A stretch of 64,000 nt of DNA from positions 62,001 through 126,000 of the forward strand of contig CM024179.1 of NCBI GenBank assembly GCA_013433145.1. The letters are read 5' to 3'. The translations under genes were made by a program, and so were the position numbers. The notes under the pieces were generated by a model, which searched no databases, was not told the origin of the DNA, and saw only the letters and a list, made by a program, of their open reading frames with translations. The stretch is from Ascaris suum. Taxonomy: Eukaryota; Nematoda; Chromadorea; Rhabditida; Ascarididae. Positions 54,298 to 63,984 of the stretch are shown here, piece by piece; the stretch's first letter is position 1; each line of letters begins with the position of its first letter.

Positions 54298-54750
54298 TTA
54301 TTTCCCCTAAGTGATATAGTAACTGCTGCCGATATTAATTAAATTTTTTTCATTTACCAATTTAAATTTATCGTCTGGCACTATTTGTCATCATATCATA
54401 TTCCTCCTCCTTCAGAGTGGATCAAATTATCCATCAAACTTCAGAGATTTAAAGAGTTAAAAATTCATCATGTTTTATATCTAACTGAGCATTCTTCTAC
54501 TACCTTTGTCCGTAAATATGTCTTTATATCTCATATAAAACCTCAATCACTCGACGCTCTCATAATCTAGGAGGGCGAAAATATTACAGGCATTAGTGGA
54601 AACAGTTTGCCTTAGCAAGCAGCAACTATGGCTTCTTCAAAGAATTTCCTTAAAAAATTTGGAAAAAGGTGAAGTTTTTTCGGCGGCTCACTGCGACGAG
54701 ATTCGATGCTCGGAAGCGATGTCTCCAATTCAGCAAGTTCATTTTTTCAA
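54298..54750. repeat. Repeat B, copy 2
   Basis: Direct copy of 40307-40757, about 14 kb away. In this copy two overlapping frames are longer (54385-54570, and 54596-54814, which runs past the repeat: LSKQQLWLLQRISLKNLEKG). They are in different phases. No protein family is recognised. Confidence 0.9.
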
Positions 54751-54973
54751 ATATTTCATTGGAGCATCAAGTGATGAAAGCTCTAAGCGCCAATGCTTCC
54801 TTTTAATGCTATAAGCTTCTTATGTTCACTCAGCGATGAACACATTGTGTTTGTTAGAAAGTTCTCCGCATATCCTGTTGTTGTATTTCTCATTCAGTTC
54901 GTTCAGGCAGACTTGCTTGTTTTATCTTCTTTGGCGAAGTCAATGTAAAGGTATGTTGAATGAAAATTCAGCT

Positions 54974-57676
54974 TAACCGCCCCTAAGCCTTAGAACTAAG
55001 CCCCAACTCAACCTCAGCCTAATCCCCAAGCCTCGGCCTACTAAGCCTAAACCTAAGCACTCAGTCTAAGCCTACGCAACCCTAAGCCTAAGCCCTAAGT
55101 CTATGCCCAACCCCAGGCCTAAGCACAAGACCTAAGAATACGACCTAAGCTTAAGCAAACGGGAAAAGCCTAGGCTAACCTTACATGAATAGTTTCTCGT
55201 TCAACGCCGTCAGTGTTGTTCTAACGACTGCATTCAGAAGGAGAATATATCCTGCTAGCCGTTGCATACGGTTTGCTAACGCACCTACAAGATTTTGCCT
55301 TCGCTACGTATCCTGTGATTCGTCGCACTAAGCCTAAACCTAAGGCCAAGCCTAACCCTGGGCCTAAGGCCAAGCCTGACACCAAGATCAGATCTAAGCC
55401 TAAATCCAAGGCCAAGTTTAAGCCTGAGCCTAAGGTCAAGCCCCAGTTTTAGGACACGTTTAACCCTAAGCCTAAGGCCAAGTTTGAGCCTATGCCCAAG
55501 CCCCATCTTCAGTTTAAGGCCTTGTTTAAGCCCAAGCCGAAGCCTAAGCCTAGGCCTAAGAACAAGCCTAAGCAAAGGCCAGTTTTAAGCTTGAGGTTGG
55601 GCCAGGTCTCAAGTTAAGGCCATGATTAAGCCTAGCCTAAGCCTAAGCCCAACCGTAACAACAAGCCTAAGCTTAAGGCCAAGTTTAAGCCTAAGCTTAA
55701 GGCCAAGAATATGCCTAAGCTAAGGCCAAGTTTCAGCCTAAGCTAAGGCCAAGCCTAAGCTTAAGACTAAGAATAAGGCCAAGCTTAAGCCTAAGCTTAA
55801 GGCCAAGAATAGGCCTAAGCTAAGGCCAAGTTTAAGCCTAAGCTTAAGGCCAAGTTTAAGCCTAAGCGTAAGGCCAATCCTAAGCTTAAGGCTAAGCTTA
55901 AGGCCAAGTTTAAGCCTAAGCCTAAGGCCAAGCCTAAGCTTAAGGCCAAGTTTAAGCCTAAGCCTAAGGCCAAGCCTAAGCTTAAGACTAAGAATAAGGC
56001 CAAGTTTAAGCCTAAGCTTAAGGCCAAGAATAAGCCTAAGCTAAGGCCAAGCCTAAGCTTAAGACTAAGAATAAGGGCCAAGTTTAAGCCTAAGCTTAAG
56101 GCCAAGAATAGGCCTAAGCTAAGGCCAAGTTTAAGCCTAAGCTTAAGGCCAAGTTTAAGCCTAAGCCTAAGGCCAAGCCCTTAAGGCCTAAGCTTAAGCC
56201 TAAGCTTAAGGCCAAGTTTAAGCCTAAGCCTAAGGCCAAGCCTAAGCTTAAGGCTAAGCTTAAGGCCAAGTTTAAGCCTAAGGCCTAAGCTAAGGCCAAG
56301 CCTAAGCTTAAGACTAAGAATAAGGCCAAGTTTAAGCCTAAGCTTAAGGCCAAGAATAAGCCTAAGCTAAGGCCAAGCCTAAGCCAAGTTAAGGCTAAGC
56401 TTAAGGCCAAGTTTAAGCCTAAGCTTAAGGCCAAGTAAGCTAAGCTAAGCTTAAGGCCAAGTTTAAGCCTAAGCTTAAGGCCAAGAATAAGCCTAAGCTA
56501 AGGCCAAGTTTAAGCCTAAGCCTAAGGCCAAGCCTAAGCTTAAGACTAAGAATAAGGCCAAGTTTAAGCCTAAGCTAAGGCCAAGAATAGGCCTAAGCTA
56601 AGGCCAAGTTTAAGCCTAAGCCTAAGCCAAGCTAAGCTTAAGGCCAAGTTTAAGCCTAAGCCTAAGGCCAAGCCTAAGCTTAAGACTAAGAATAAGGCCA
56701 AGTTTAAGCCTAAGCTTAAGGCCAAGAATAGGCCTAAGCTAAGGCCAAGTTTAAGCTTAAGGCTAAGCTTAAGGCCAAGTTTAAGCCTAAGCCTAAGGCC
56801 AAGCCTAAGCTTAAGACTAAGAATAAGGCCAAGTTTAAGCCTAAGCTTAAGGCCAAGAATAGGCCTAAGCTAAGGCCAAGTTTAAGCCTAAGCTTAAGGC
56901 CAAGTTTAAGCCTAAGCCTAAGGCCAAGCCTAAGCTTAAGACTAAGAATAAGGCCAAGTTCCAGCCTAAGCTTAAGGCCAAGAATAAGCCTAAGCTAAGG
57001 CCAAGCCTAAGCTTAAGGCTAAGCTAAGGCCAAGTTTAAGCCTAAGCTTAAGGCCAAGTAAGCTTAAGGCTAAGTAAGCCTAAGGCCATAAGCTTAAGCC
57101 TAAGCTTAAGGCCAAGTTTAAGCTTAAGCCTAAGAATAAGGCCAAGTTTAAGCCTAAGCTTAAGGCCAAGAATTAAGGCCTAAGCTTAAGGCCAAGTTTA
57201 AGCCTAAGCTTAAGGCCAAGTTTAAGGCCTAAGCGCTAAGGCCAAGCCTAAGCTTAAGGCCAAGTTTAAGCCTAAGCCTAAGGCCAAGTTTAAGGCTAAG
57301 CTTAAGGCCAAGAAGCTAAGCCTAAGCTAAGGCCAAGTTTAAGCCTAAGCTTAAGGCCAAGAATAAGCCTAAGCTAAGGCCAGGTTTCAGCCTAAGCTTA
57401 AGGCCAAGAATAAGCCTAAGCTAAGGCCAAGTTTAAGCCTTAGCTTAAGGCCAAGTTCAAGCCTAAGCTTAAGGCCAAGTTTAAGCCTAAGCGTAAGGCC
57501 AAGCCTAAACTTAAGGCTAAGCTTAAGGCCAAGTTTAAGCCTTAGCCTAAGGCCAAGCCTAAGCTTAAGACTAAGAATAAGGCCAAGTTTAAGCCTAGGC
57601 TTAAGGACAAGTTTAAGCCTATGCCCTAAGCCTAAGCCTAAGCCTGAGCCTAAGCCCTAAGCCTAAGCCTGAGCCT
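54974..57676. repeat. Degenerate telomere-like hexamer array (AAGCCT/GCCTAA)
   Basis: About 2.7 kb of 6-bp units of the form AAGNNN: AAGCCT, AAGCTT, AAGGCC, AAGTTT, AAGAAT, AAGACT. AAGCCT is a permutation of GCCTAA, the complement of the nematode telomere hexamer TTAGGC. Units are arranged in recurring strings such as AAGCTTAAGGCCAAGTTT; the string TAAGACTAAGAATAAGG recurs about nine times at irregular spacing. A non-repetitive island of about 135 bp sits at 55190-55325. Sequence left of it (54974-55189) is more variable, while 55640-57560 is most regular. Frames over it translate to LGLNLAL repeats and are not genes. Confidence 0.95.
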
Positions 57677-58294
57677 AAGCTTATTGTTTGTGCTGAGAAC
57701 TTATTTGTCGGAGTACCTACAAACGCTATTGCAGTCTTGCTAAGGATCTGTTCCGTAGACTTTATTCTTCACCACTGATGACTGCACTTCACGATTGCTA
57801 CTTTGTGGTTGGCTGTTAGCAAGTGGCAAGTGCCTTGCGTTGCGTTTTTCAAAAAACATGCAGCTCTGCGGCTACAAGCAATACAATGGAATCGATTTAC
57901 CAAAATTCCAGTTGTCAAAAAATATTTTTGGAAAAGATTTTTCCAGTTTGTGCGTTCTTTTCTAGCCTCAACATTGATGTAACTTTCAGTTCACTAGACT
58001 AATTGCCGAACGTACATAATGTAGTTGCTCTGGCTTGTTGATGGTCCTTATGCGAGCACTCTCCCATATGTGTCTGTGCGGCTCATAAGAACTTGCAGAC
58101 AGAAAATTGTACGTTTACCATGAAGCGATGATGTCGTGTCATAGCTGAAGAATGCTTCCGCTTTACCTAGAAGTGGTTTATTTGCTCGGTTAGTTCGTGA
58201 ATACATTCGAGGCTTTATCCTCGCAAAATAACACGGTCCAATACGTTAACAAGCAAATCAGCATTGTGAACTGGGAAATTTTCGGCAGCCATTT

Positions 58295-58469
<175 letters not shown>

Positions 58470-58968
58470 TTGCATGCATACATATGTTTATTCCTCTTCC
58501 AATATCTCTCCAAAGGGGGCGACAGATATGGGAAGAGGCGAGAGATATTGGAAGGCGAGAGATAGCAAGGTTAATGATTGTGTGGTGTCACAGTACCAAT
58601 TATGGTTCTGATTCCTACAAATAAATATACTTATTCGATAAACACCACTGAAACAACGTGAGGGAAACTGCTTATTACGTGTTGCAGGCAGTTTATAAAA
58701 AGTCCGCCGAAACGGTTTGTTTTTCGATTCCAGGGCATCATGCATTTCGGACAGAACTTTGAATGGCGGCACATGAAGCCGATCAAAAGTGGTTTAGCTC
58801 AAGTTGCACACAATCAGCGCATCTTAAGGTGTTGCACCATTCGCTTAACCATAAGACTGTTCTGTATTGTGCCAAGATGGGATAACTGCACCATGGAAAC
58901 ATACAAAGCTCGAGCTCGAATTGTTAAGTCAATCGCACATTTTTGTTGAAGGACCCTAGAAGAGATGT

Positions 58969-59226
58969 CTACGAAGATCCACAAGGAAATGCTGTCGTTT
59001 CAATGTTGTCGGTTGCTTGTGGGAAAGCTCTATCAACGAATTTCCTTATCCATCCATATTTCGGAACAGCAACGTTCTTGAGCGTATCTGGGCTATCTTG
59101 AAATATGTCACCGGCAGCTTCCATGCCGTTGCTGTTTAATGAGTCATTCGCCGTGTCGACTTCATCAATCACTGGTGCCGTAAATGTATCTAAAACACCA
59201 CGATCAGCCGTGCAAAAATATATTCC
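58969..59226 (-). CDS. Last exon of the right-end gene
   Basis: A strong acceptor (TTTTTTCCTCAG) precedes 59226. The phase-0 frame runs 85 codons to TAG at 58969: GIYFCTADRGVLDTFTAPVI, DEVDTANDSLNSNGMEAAGD, IFQDSPDTLKNVAVPKYGWI, RKFVDRAFPQATDNIETTAF, PCGSS. The first residues look like the end of a folded domain. The remainder is acidic and polar, typical of a C-terminal tail. The entry phase fits the exon at 59420 if that exon has one more base. The protein is not recognised from this part. Confidence 0.72.
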   Translation of the reverse strand, partial: GIYFCTADRGVLDTFTAPVIDEVDTANDSLNSNGMEAAGDIFQDSPDTLKNVAVPKYGWIRKFVDRAFPQATDNIETTAFPCGSS

Positions 59227-59419
59227 CTGAGGAAAAAAAGCAGTAACTGAGAAGCGTAATGGATTCACAAATTTGGCCGGTTGCATTTAGCAGCCTATAA
59301 TGGATGTGACACCGCAAATACATTGGGCCTTGCTCAGCCTGAGGATTTGGGCGTCATAGTAGACAACAGCTGAGGTTTGCTCACAGTACAGTAAAGTTAA
59401 TTTTGCTTTTAAAACATAC

Positions 59420-59539
59420 CGCACAGATCACAGGATAATGACCTACAAAGATTCCCTCCTTCCAATTTTGCAATACAACTTCTACCAGCCACTTCGGCCT
59501 TGAACCCCCAAAAAATTTGTCTTGAAACCGCAGTCAAGT
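59420..59539 (-). CDS. Penultimate exon, probably with a one-base deletion
   Basis: Acceptor ACTTATGCAG and a consensus donor (CTGTGCG|GTATGT). From the entry phase left by 59811 it starts RLDCGFKTNF. After the T6G5 homopolymer (about 59514-59504) the protein-like frame is shifted: GGSRPKWLVEVVLQNWKEGI then FVGHYPVICA. The 120-nt length is one short of what both neighbours need, so one missing T or G restores continuity and gives exit phase 0 for the last exon. This suggests a homopolymer error in the sequence, or a real frameshift. A different donor (TTTGTAG|GTCATT) leaves a frame that hits a stop in the last exon. Confidence 0.6.
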
Positions 59540-59810
59540 CTGCATAAGTTCCACGAAACACCAAGGCCTAGATGTGAAGCGCTGGCCGCATTTAGTTATT
59601 GTCGTTTGAAACTTATTGCGTGAGAACTTGAATGAACTCGCTGAAACTTAATCAATCACCCATAGGTTTTATGACTTTGGGAAGGCGAAATCAACGATTA
59701 TAATTATATATTAACTCGACTTTAAATGGACTTGAAAGATGAGGCAGAGCAAATTGACTTTGTTGGTCGACACCGTGGCATTTCCCTCAATACGGGTGCT
59801 GGAGAGTTAC

Positions 59811-59877
59811 CGCGACACTCCCTGTCTCCTTGCCGCCTTCTCGATAACAATGTTGCCAAAGAAGTTGTTGAACATAT
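59811..59877 (-). CDS. Internal exon of the right-end gene
   Basis: Acceptor GCTACCACAG and donor GTGTCGCG|GTAACT. Joined to the previous exon (phase 1) it reads D then MFNNFFGNIVIEKAARRQGV and S, leaving in phase 2. It has no lesion. The short introns on both sides are characteristic of this gene and contrast with the kb-sized introns on the left of the window. Confidence 0.68.
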
Positions 59878-59983
59878 CTGTGGTAGCATATTTATGTTGA
59901 TCTCATATTGCATCAAAGTGCACCACATTTAAAACTCAATTAAATTACAAGTTCTGGATACGTGTGGGAACGTAGATACGAAC

Positions 59984-60089
59984 CGCTTTCAACATTCCGA
60001 GCTGTTAATGTGTCGGAGTCGTCGAGTGCCGTCGTGGGAGACCAGTATCCGAACACACCACTAGCTTGACCCGGAAGATCCATTATTGT
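59984..60089 (-). CDS. Internal exon of the right-end gene
   Basis: The acceptor CTATCTTGCAG precedes 60089 and GAAAGCG|GTTCGT ends it. The phase-0 frame gives 35 codons plus one base: TIMDLPGQASGVFGYWSPTT, ALDDSDTLTARNVES. Entry and exit phases agree with both neighbours. It is a polar linker-like stretch with no known domain. Confidence 0.7.
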
Positions 60090-60695
60090 CTGCAAGATAG
60101 AGGAAAGGGATAACTGCAATTGGGTTTGGACACTAAGGGCCAAAAACATATACTAAGGGAGACAGCACAATGAAGAAGTGAACAATGTCACAAGCCACGC
60201 ATCATGACGGACTCTCAAAGGGTTACTATAGGGAAATTACATAGAATCAAAAAAGTTATATCTGAAAATCTGGTACACTTCAGCACAACTTAACAATTTT
60301 TGACTGCAATTTCTAAATTATTCCATTTCACTGTCATAAAAGGTTTTATTCTGAAAATCATCTGTTCAAAAATTATCAAACTAATTTATTTTAGGCGCTA
60401 GTCTGCCCATTTGTCTTACGCACCCGTATACTAGTATCTGAGCATCTCGTGAAAGATGTGCTACAATAAAATGCATTGAGGAATTCCAGTTGTTGAAAAC
60501 ATCGTGCGGTGGTCATAAACAGAATTTGAAGTCTTGTACTCTGTGAATGTGGCATAAAATGAAGGACAAAACTGGAAGGAGGTTCTTCAAAAAGATTATA
60601 CTTCCTGGGGCTGGTTTAATGAGAATGAGTATTATGAAGTTCACTTTGCAATTCGTTTTGCTGTGCTGGGAGGAACTTGAGAAAAATCAATATAC

Positions 60696-61069
60696 TGGTC
60701 TGCTTTCAAAAACTTGTGTAGTAGCTTCTACTGTTATGACAGGTCGCATCCTCCCTAACACCTCACTGCCAATTTCAGCTGGAGCCGTCGAAGTGGAAAT
60801 ATTTACCTCGAATGCACAATATCCCAAGCTCTTCACAACGGAGATCTTACGAGCGACTTCAGTGTCTCGCCCATAAGGTGTCTCGAACCAAACTTCATAA
60901 GCTTCTGATGGTAATGTGCCCACTGGACGGCACATTACTACTAGGTAACATCCTTCCTTAAGAAGCTTCAATTTCAGAACAGAATGAAACTCTTTTCGCT
61001 CGTCATGGACGCCCACGAACGAAATTAGAGGTCCAAACCCTTCCTCATAGGCGCTTCCATTACAACAAC
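60696..61069 (-). CDS. Large internal exon, beta-rich domain
   Basis: Acceptor GTGCTAAG and donor AGACCA|GTATAT enclose GT plus 124 codons with no stop. It reads CNGSAYEEGFGPLISFVGVH, DERKEFHSVLKLKLLKEGCY, LVVMCRPVGTLPSEAYEVWF, ETPYGRDTEVARKISVVKSL, GYCAFEVNISTSTAPAEIGS and on to TQVFESRP. The alternating hydrophobic pattern (LKEGCYLVVMCRP, AYEVWFETPYG) looks like a C2-like or Ig-like beta sandwich. I cannot assign it. It is in phase with the exons on both sides. Confidence 0.75.
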
Positions 61070-61296
61070 CTTAGCACAATGCCCCTATACAGTTGTCGTG
61101 CACAGAAACTGCCGTTTCAGAGGCAAAGATAAGTCAGCAGTAATTTGACTGAGGTGTCAGCTAATGACAGATCGCATTAAAAAAAAGCATCATAGTGCAA
61201 AAACACCTTACTACCATTCCTACTCTAAGTAATGAACTTTCTGCACGCTGCTTCTGCAAAAACACATTGATCGGTATCTATAGTCCCCTCATTTAC

Positions 61297-61591
61297 ACCG
61301 AAACAAAAGCACTACAATAGTTTTGCCCTCTAATAAATTAATGTCAAGGGACAGCCCATCTTTTATCTCATGAAGCGCGCCATTTACTTTAAGCTCTTGA
61401 GGCATTTGGAGAATGAGTAAAAACTGGTTGATGTACCATGCTGGTGTCATAGGACTGCGTAACAGATCCAAACCGTTCATCTTCAGTAATCGATAGAAAA
61501 GATTTTTTGATAATAATGATACCTTTTCTTGCGTTATCCGGAGAGCAGGGAAAAAGCGCCAGCTCACAATTTTACTCATTTTTTTCAGCGT
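61297..61591 (-). CDS. Large internal exon of the right-end gene
   Basis: Acceptor TAGATATTTAG and donor TTTCGGT|GTAAAT. It is 295 nt long, entering in phase 0 and leaving in phase 1, which matches both neighbours. It reads TLKKMSKIVSWRFFPALRIT, QEKVSLLSKNLFYRLLKMNG, LDLLRSPMTPAWYINQFLLI, LQMPQELKVNGALHEIKDGL, SLDINLLEGKTIVVLLFR. It follows a PapD-like strand region and should complete that fold. An optional GT at EK|GTATCA could hide a further small intron, but the reading frame is open without it. Confidence 0.72.
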
Positions 61592-61649
61592 CTAAATATC
61601 TAATAAGAGACACTGAAGAACCGTCGATAGCACTCACAGTTCAACTTAC

Positions 61650-61763
61650 CGTCCCGAGAATCATTTTTGGCTCCGAAAGTGTTACTCTGAAATGCTGAGA
61701 GCGGCCCGCTTCAATGATTGCACAAGTTGGGGTCACTTCTAACCGATCCGATGATGTAGGGAT
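61650..61763 (-). CDS. Exon with MSP/ASH (PapD-like) signature
   Basis: Acceptor CGTTTCTAG and a consensus donor (GGGACG|GTAAGT) bound exactly 38 codons: IPTSSDRLEVTPTCAIIEAG, RSQHFRVTLSEPKMILGT. L.V.PT...I.AG.S..F.V.L is the middle of a major-sperm-protein/ASPM-SPD2-Hydin type Ig fold. Proteins with several such domains include SPD-2/CEP192 (centrosome), TMEM131 (collagen secretion) and nephrocystin-4 (ciliary transition zone). I cannot choose between them. The downstream intron is only 58 nt. Confidence 0.72.
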
Positions 61764-62094
61764 CTAGAAACGTGAATGCTATATTGTGCGGACAAAATTC
61801 TTCTCTCACACTGCATCAACACAAAGCACGGTCGCCATTCAATTCAAAAATCGAGAAATTCTTCGTCATATAGAACTATTTTTTACTGCGAGAATCAGGC
61901 GCAATTTAGAATGAATATCTTGGCTTCTTCGCTCATTCCTCATTTTCACAAATTTTGAATCATTGTTTTATTCTCCCACTTTGCTTTCATTTTCAAGTGT
62001 ACCTGTGGACAATGGAATGAAAACGATTCCTTGCTATTTCAGAATATTTCTTCGAATGTATAACTGTTTCAGATTAACGCAAAGAATACCTAAC

Positions 62095-62239
62095 CTCGTA
62101 TGGCTCTCATCACCGCTCATACAGCTGGCCGTCCCACCGAGATCTAGAAAATCAAATACGAGATGCACTAGCAGCCACCCCGAAGCACTGCTATCGCATC
62201 GAGAAAAAACCTTTAGACGATTCCGCAGATTTCCTGTAG
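62095..62239 (-). CDS. Probable internal exon, beta-rich
   Basis: The acceptor AAATTTAAG precedes 62239 and CATACGAG|GTTAGG ends it. Two bases in, the frame is open for 47 codons: TGNLRNRLKVFSRCDSSASG, WLLVHLVFDFLDLGGTASCM, SGDESHT. G.LRN.LKVFS......GWLLVHLVFD reads like edge strands of an Ig-type beta sandwich, consistent with the multi-domain protein to the left. The exit phase (2) does not fit the next exon (phase 0). Either the donor lies further along the same open frame (CTTTGC|GTTAAT) or a small exon is missing. Confidence 0.5.
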
Positions 62240-62394
62240 CTTAAATTTTTGAAAGTTTCTAATGCTCTTTCTTTGCCAAAGTTAAAAAAGTAGTGCTCAA
62301 AAAAAAGAAGTGAGTCACTATAGGTAATCTTTCTATTTTCGTTTTTCATTTAATCCCTACAGATACTTCTGTATTCATCGTTTAGTTTAGCTTA

Positions 62395-62580
62395 TTGCGC
62401 GGTCGGTTTGAAGAGGCCTCCGAGCAAACTCTTCGGCTTTAACCTACCGAGTCATTCCCACCAGTGGTCTCATCTGGACGCGGGCGGTGGAGCAAGTCGC
62501 ATGGAACAACGATGAATCGACTCGTCAGTATCCGATGGGCAGGAGACGAGCCTAAGCCCTCACCTTCACGCTACCTCACA
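62395..62580. other. GC-rich island in an intron
   Basis: A GC-rich block with no exon borders on either strand. A + frame reads VIPTSGLIWTRAVEQVAWNN then DESTRQYPMGRRRA and stop, which faintly suggests the tail of a retroelement protein. That is a guess. Confidence 0.25.
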
Positions 62581-63161
62581 ACTTCAGCTAAACGGAAGTG
62601 GTACTGATATGAAGAGACATTTATTCGTAATGAATGCTCTGTCGATTCAAGTAAAGTAAAGTAAAATACTTCTGTATCACATCTAGTCTCGGCGTTGAGT
62701 TCGCGTTTGGCATTAAGAACAAGTAGATATAATCCCAAAAAACTTTGAAGAGTCCCTATAGTTTTAAACAGTTCTCTACAAACATTTACCATCCCTAATA
62801 CCTTTCTTCCTGTGTGTAGGAGCTAAGTGACAAAGCGGTTTGTGTCGGAAAATAGTACTTAAGTCTTATAGCACAAAAAAATTTCTCTGAAGCAAAACTT
62901 TCCACAGTAAAATGCTGCAACGGATAAAACACATGCAGCTACCATGTAATCATCTAATCTCACCTCATTTCTGCTGGATGCCAGTATTTTGAAATTAGTT
63001 TTCCTTATTCAACGTCTTCAATCGCTTACAAGAATCACCTATACAAGTTTCAGGTAGACAATTTAATGACGACCTATTTTAGTGATGCATGAATGCTCTC
63101 CGAGCAGCCGCCCTACAGCAACAACAATTATTTCGTGCTTTTGGACGATTTTTGCTCATAC

Positions 63162-63231
63162 AGATCGAATATAGAGTGGCGACAAGGGGCGAATGAAGGA
63201 GCTCGATGCAATTTTCTTGGAATCGGACAAA
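63162..63231 (-). CDS. Possible small exon, Ser/Lys-rich
   Basis: Acceptor ACACCGCAG and donor CGATCT|GTATGA. One base in, 23 codons: LSDSKKIASSSFIRPLSPLY then IRS, ending in phase 0. Composition fits a linker between the upstream MSP/ASH-like region and later domains. Confidence 0.38.
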
Positions 63232-63488
63232 CTGCGGTGTGTTATAAACAAAATCAGACGAACAGGAAGGGTAAATTAATTCTTGCATCATTGCAAGTCA
63301 CAGGTAATGTGTTGAAGGTGAACTTGTCAGCAAAGGAAAATCGTTCATCCAACGTTCCGGCATAATACCATAATCACGACTAACATACGCAAAGACTCGG
63401 CTGTAAGTCATTCTCGACAATAGCACAATGTCGGAACGTTGAATGGGCGATTGTTCCTGTGCTGATGTGTTCTTTTTCAAAATAGTAC

Positions 63489-63600
63489 CTACTTCTAAAT
63501 ATGAGCGTGTCATCATGCTTCTCATGAAGATGCTTCTTTTCCTCTGTTGCAGTGCTCCCTTCCGGACATCTCATCATCCTAATGTCCCGCACGTGGTCCA
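63489..63600 (-). CDS. Possible exon, end of the first MSP/ASH-like domain
   Basis: The acceptor GATTTTCCAG precedes 63600. A frame reads DHVRDIRMMRCPEGSTATEE, KKHLHEKHDDTLIFRS, then a donor-like AG|GTACTA. DHVRDIRMM could be the last strand of the domain that begins at 63984. Borders and frame are uncertain. Confidence 0.4.
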
Positions 63601-63758
63601 CTGGAAAATCCCTCCCATTAATGTCAAGAGGACTTTTCAGAGTATTAAAAGCCCTCGTCATTTGGGCTTTCCAATATTTCCATTTCAAGATGCACTTTTC
63701 ATGCATCATTGCACAGTATGCAATGTAGAATAATAAGCTGAGACAAATGTTTCATTCA

Positions 63759-63850
63759 ATTGCAGAACTCCATACAGCGTATTGATAGTGAGGATTTTTG
63801 CTTGGGAACCAGAAAAGTCAAACATCTTGCCTTGGGTGAACATTATATCC
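63759..63850 (-). CDS. Second half of an MSP/ASH-like domain, frameshifted
   Basis: Two abutting frames together give a typical PapD-like pattern: GYNVHPRQDV in the first, then LTFLVPKQKSSLSIRCMEFC in the second. They are offset by one base at the TTT run near 63820-63822. One extra T there would make the frame continuous. The 5' border is unclear, since the gap to the preceding exon is under 35 nt, too short for a usual intron. Confidence 0.5.
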
Positions 63851-63881
63851 AGCTGATGAAATACCTAAACAAATAGAATAC

Positions 63882-63984
63882 CTTAACAGCAAAAGTCTCC
63901 TTAGTAGGGTTACGAACGACAAGACGGCGACTGTCTACGGAACGAGTTGCGGGGAAGACAATCGCTGTCGGATGTGACATTTTC
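63882..63984 (-). CDS. First MSP/ASH-like (PapD-fold) strands of the right-end gene
   Basis: The acceptor CTTTTGCAG precedes 63984 and AAG|GTATTC ends the exon. The frame reads KMSHPTAIVFPATRSVDSRR then LVVRNPTKETFAVK. P..I.FPA......R.L.V.NPT.E..A.KV is the classic start of an MSP or ASH domain, in which this strand pair packs the beta sandwich. It could be an internal exon or, if ATG 63979 is used, a start. The gene continues beyond the window's right edge or starts here. Confidence 0.62.

Noticed and set aside
55221..56105. Open frames on the - strand encoding LGLNLAL-type repeats, up to 96 codons
   Set aside because: They are direct translations of the 6-bp AAGNNN array. Six is a multiple of three, so frames stay open by arithmetic, not because of coding.
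54974..57676. Possible CRISPR array
   Set aside because: There are no unique spacers of constant length and no cas genes. The units are contiguous hexamers in a eukaryotic context.
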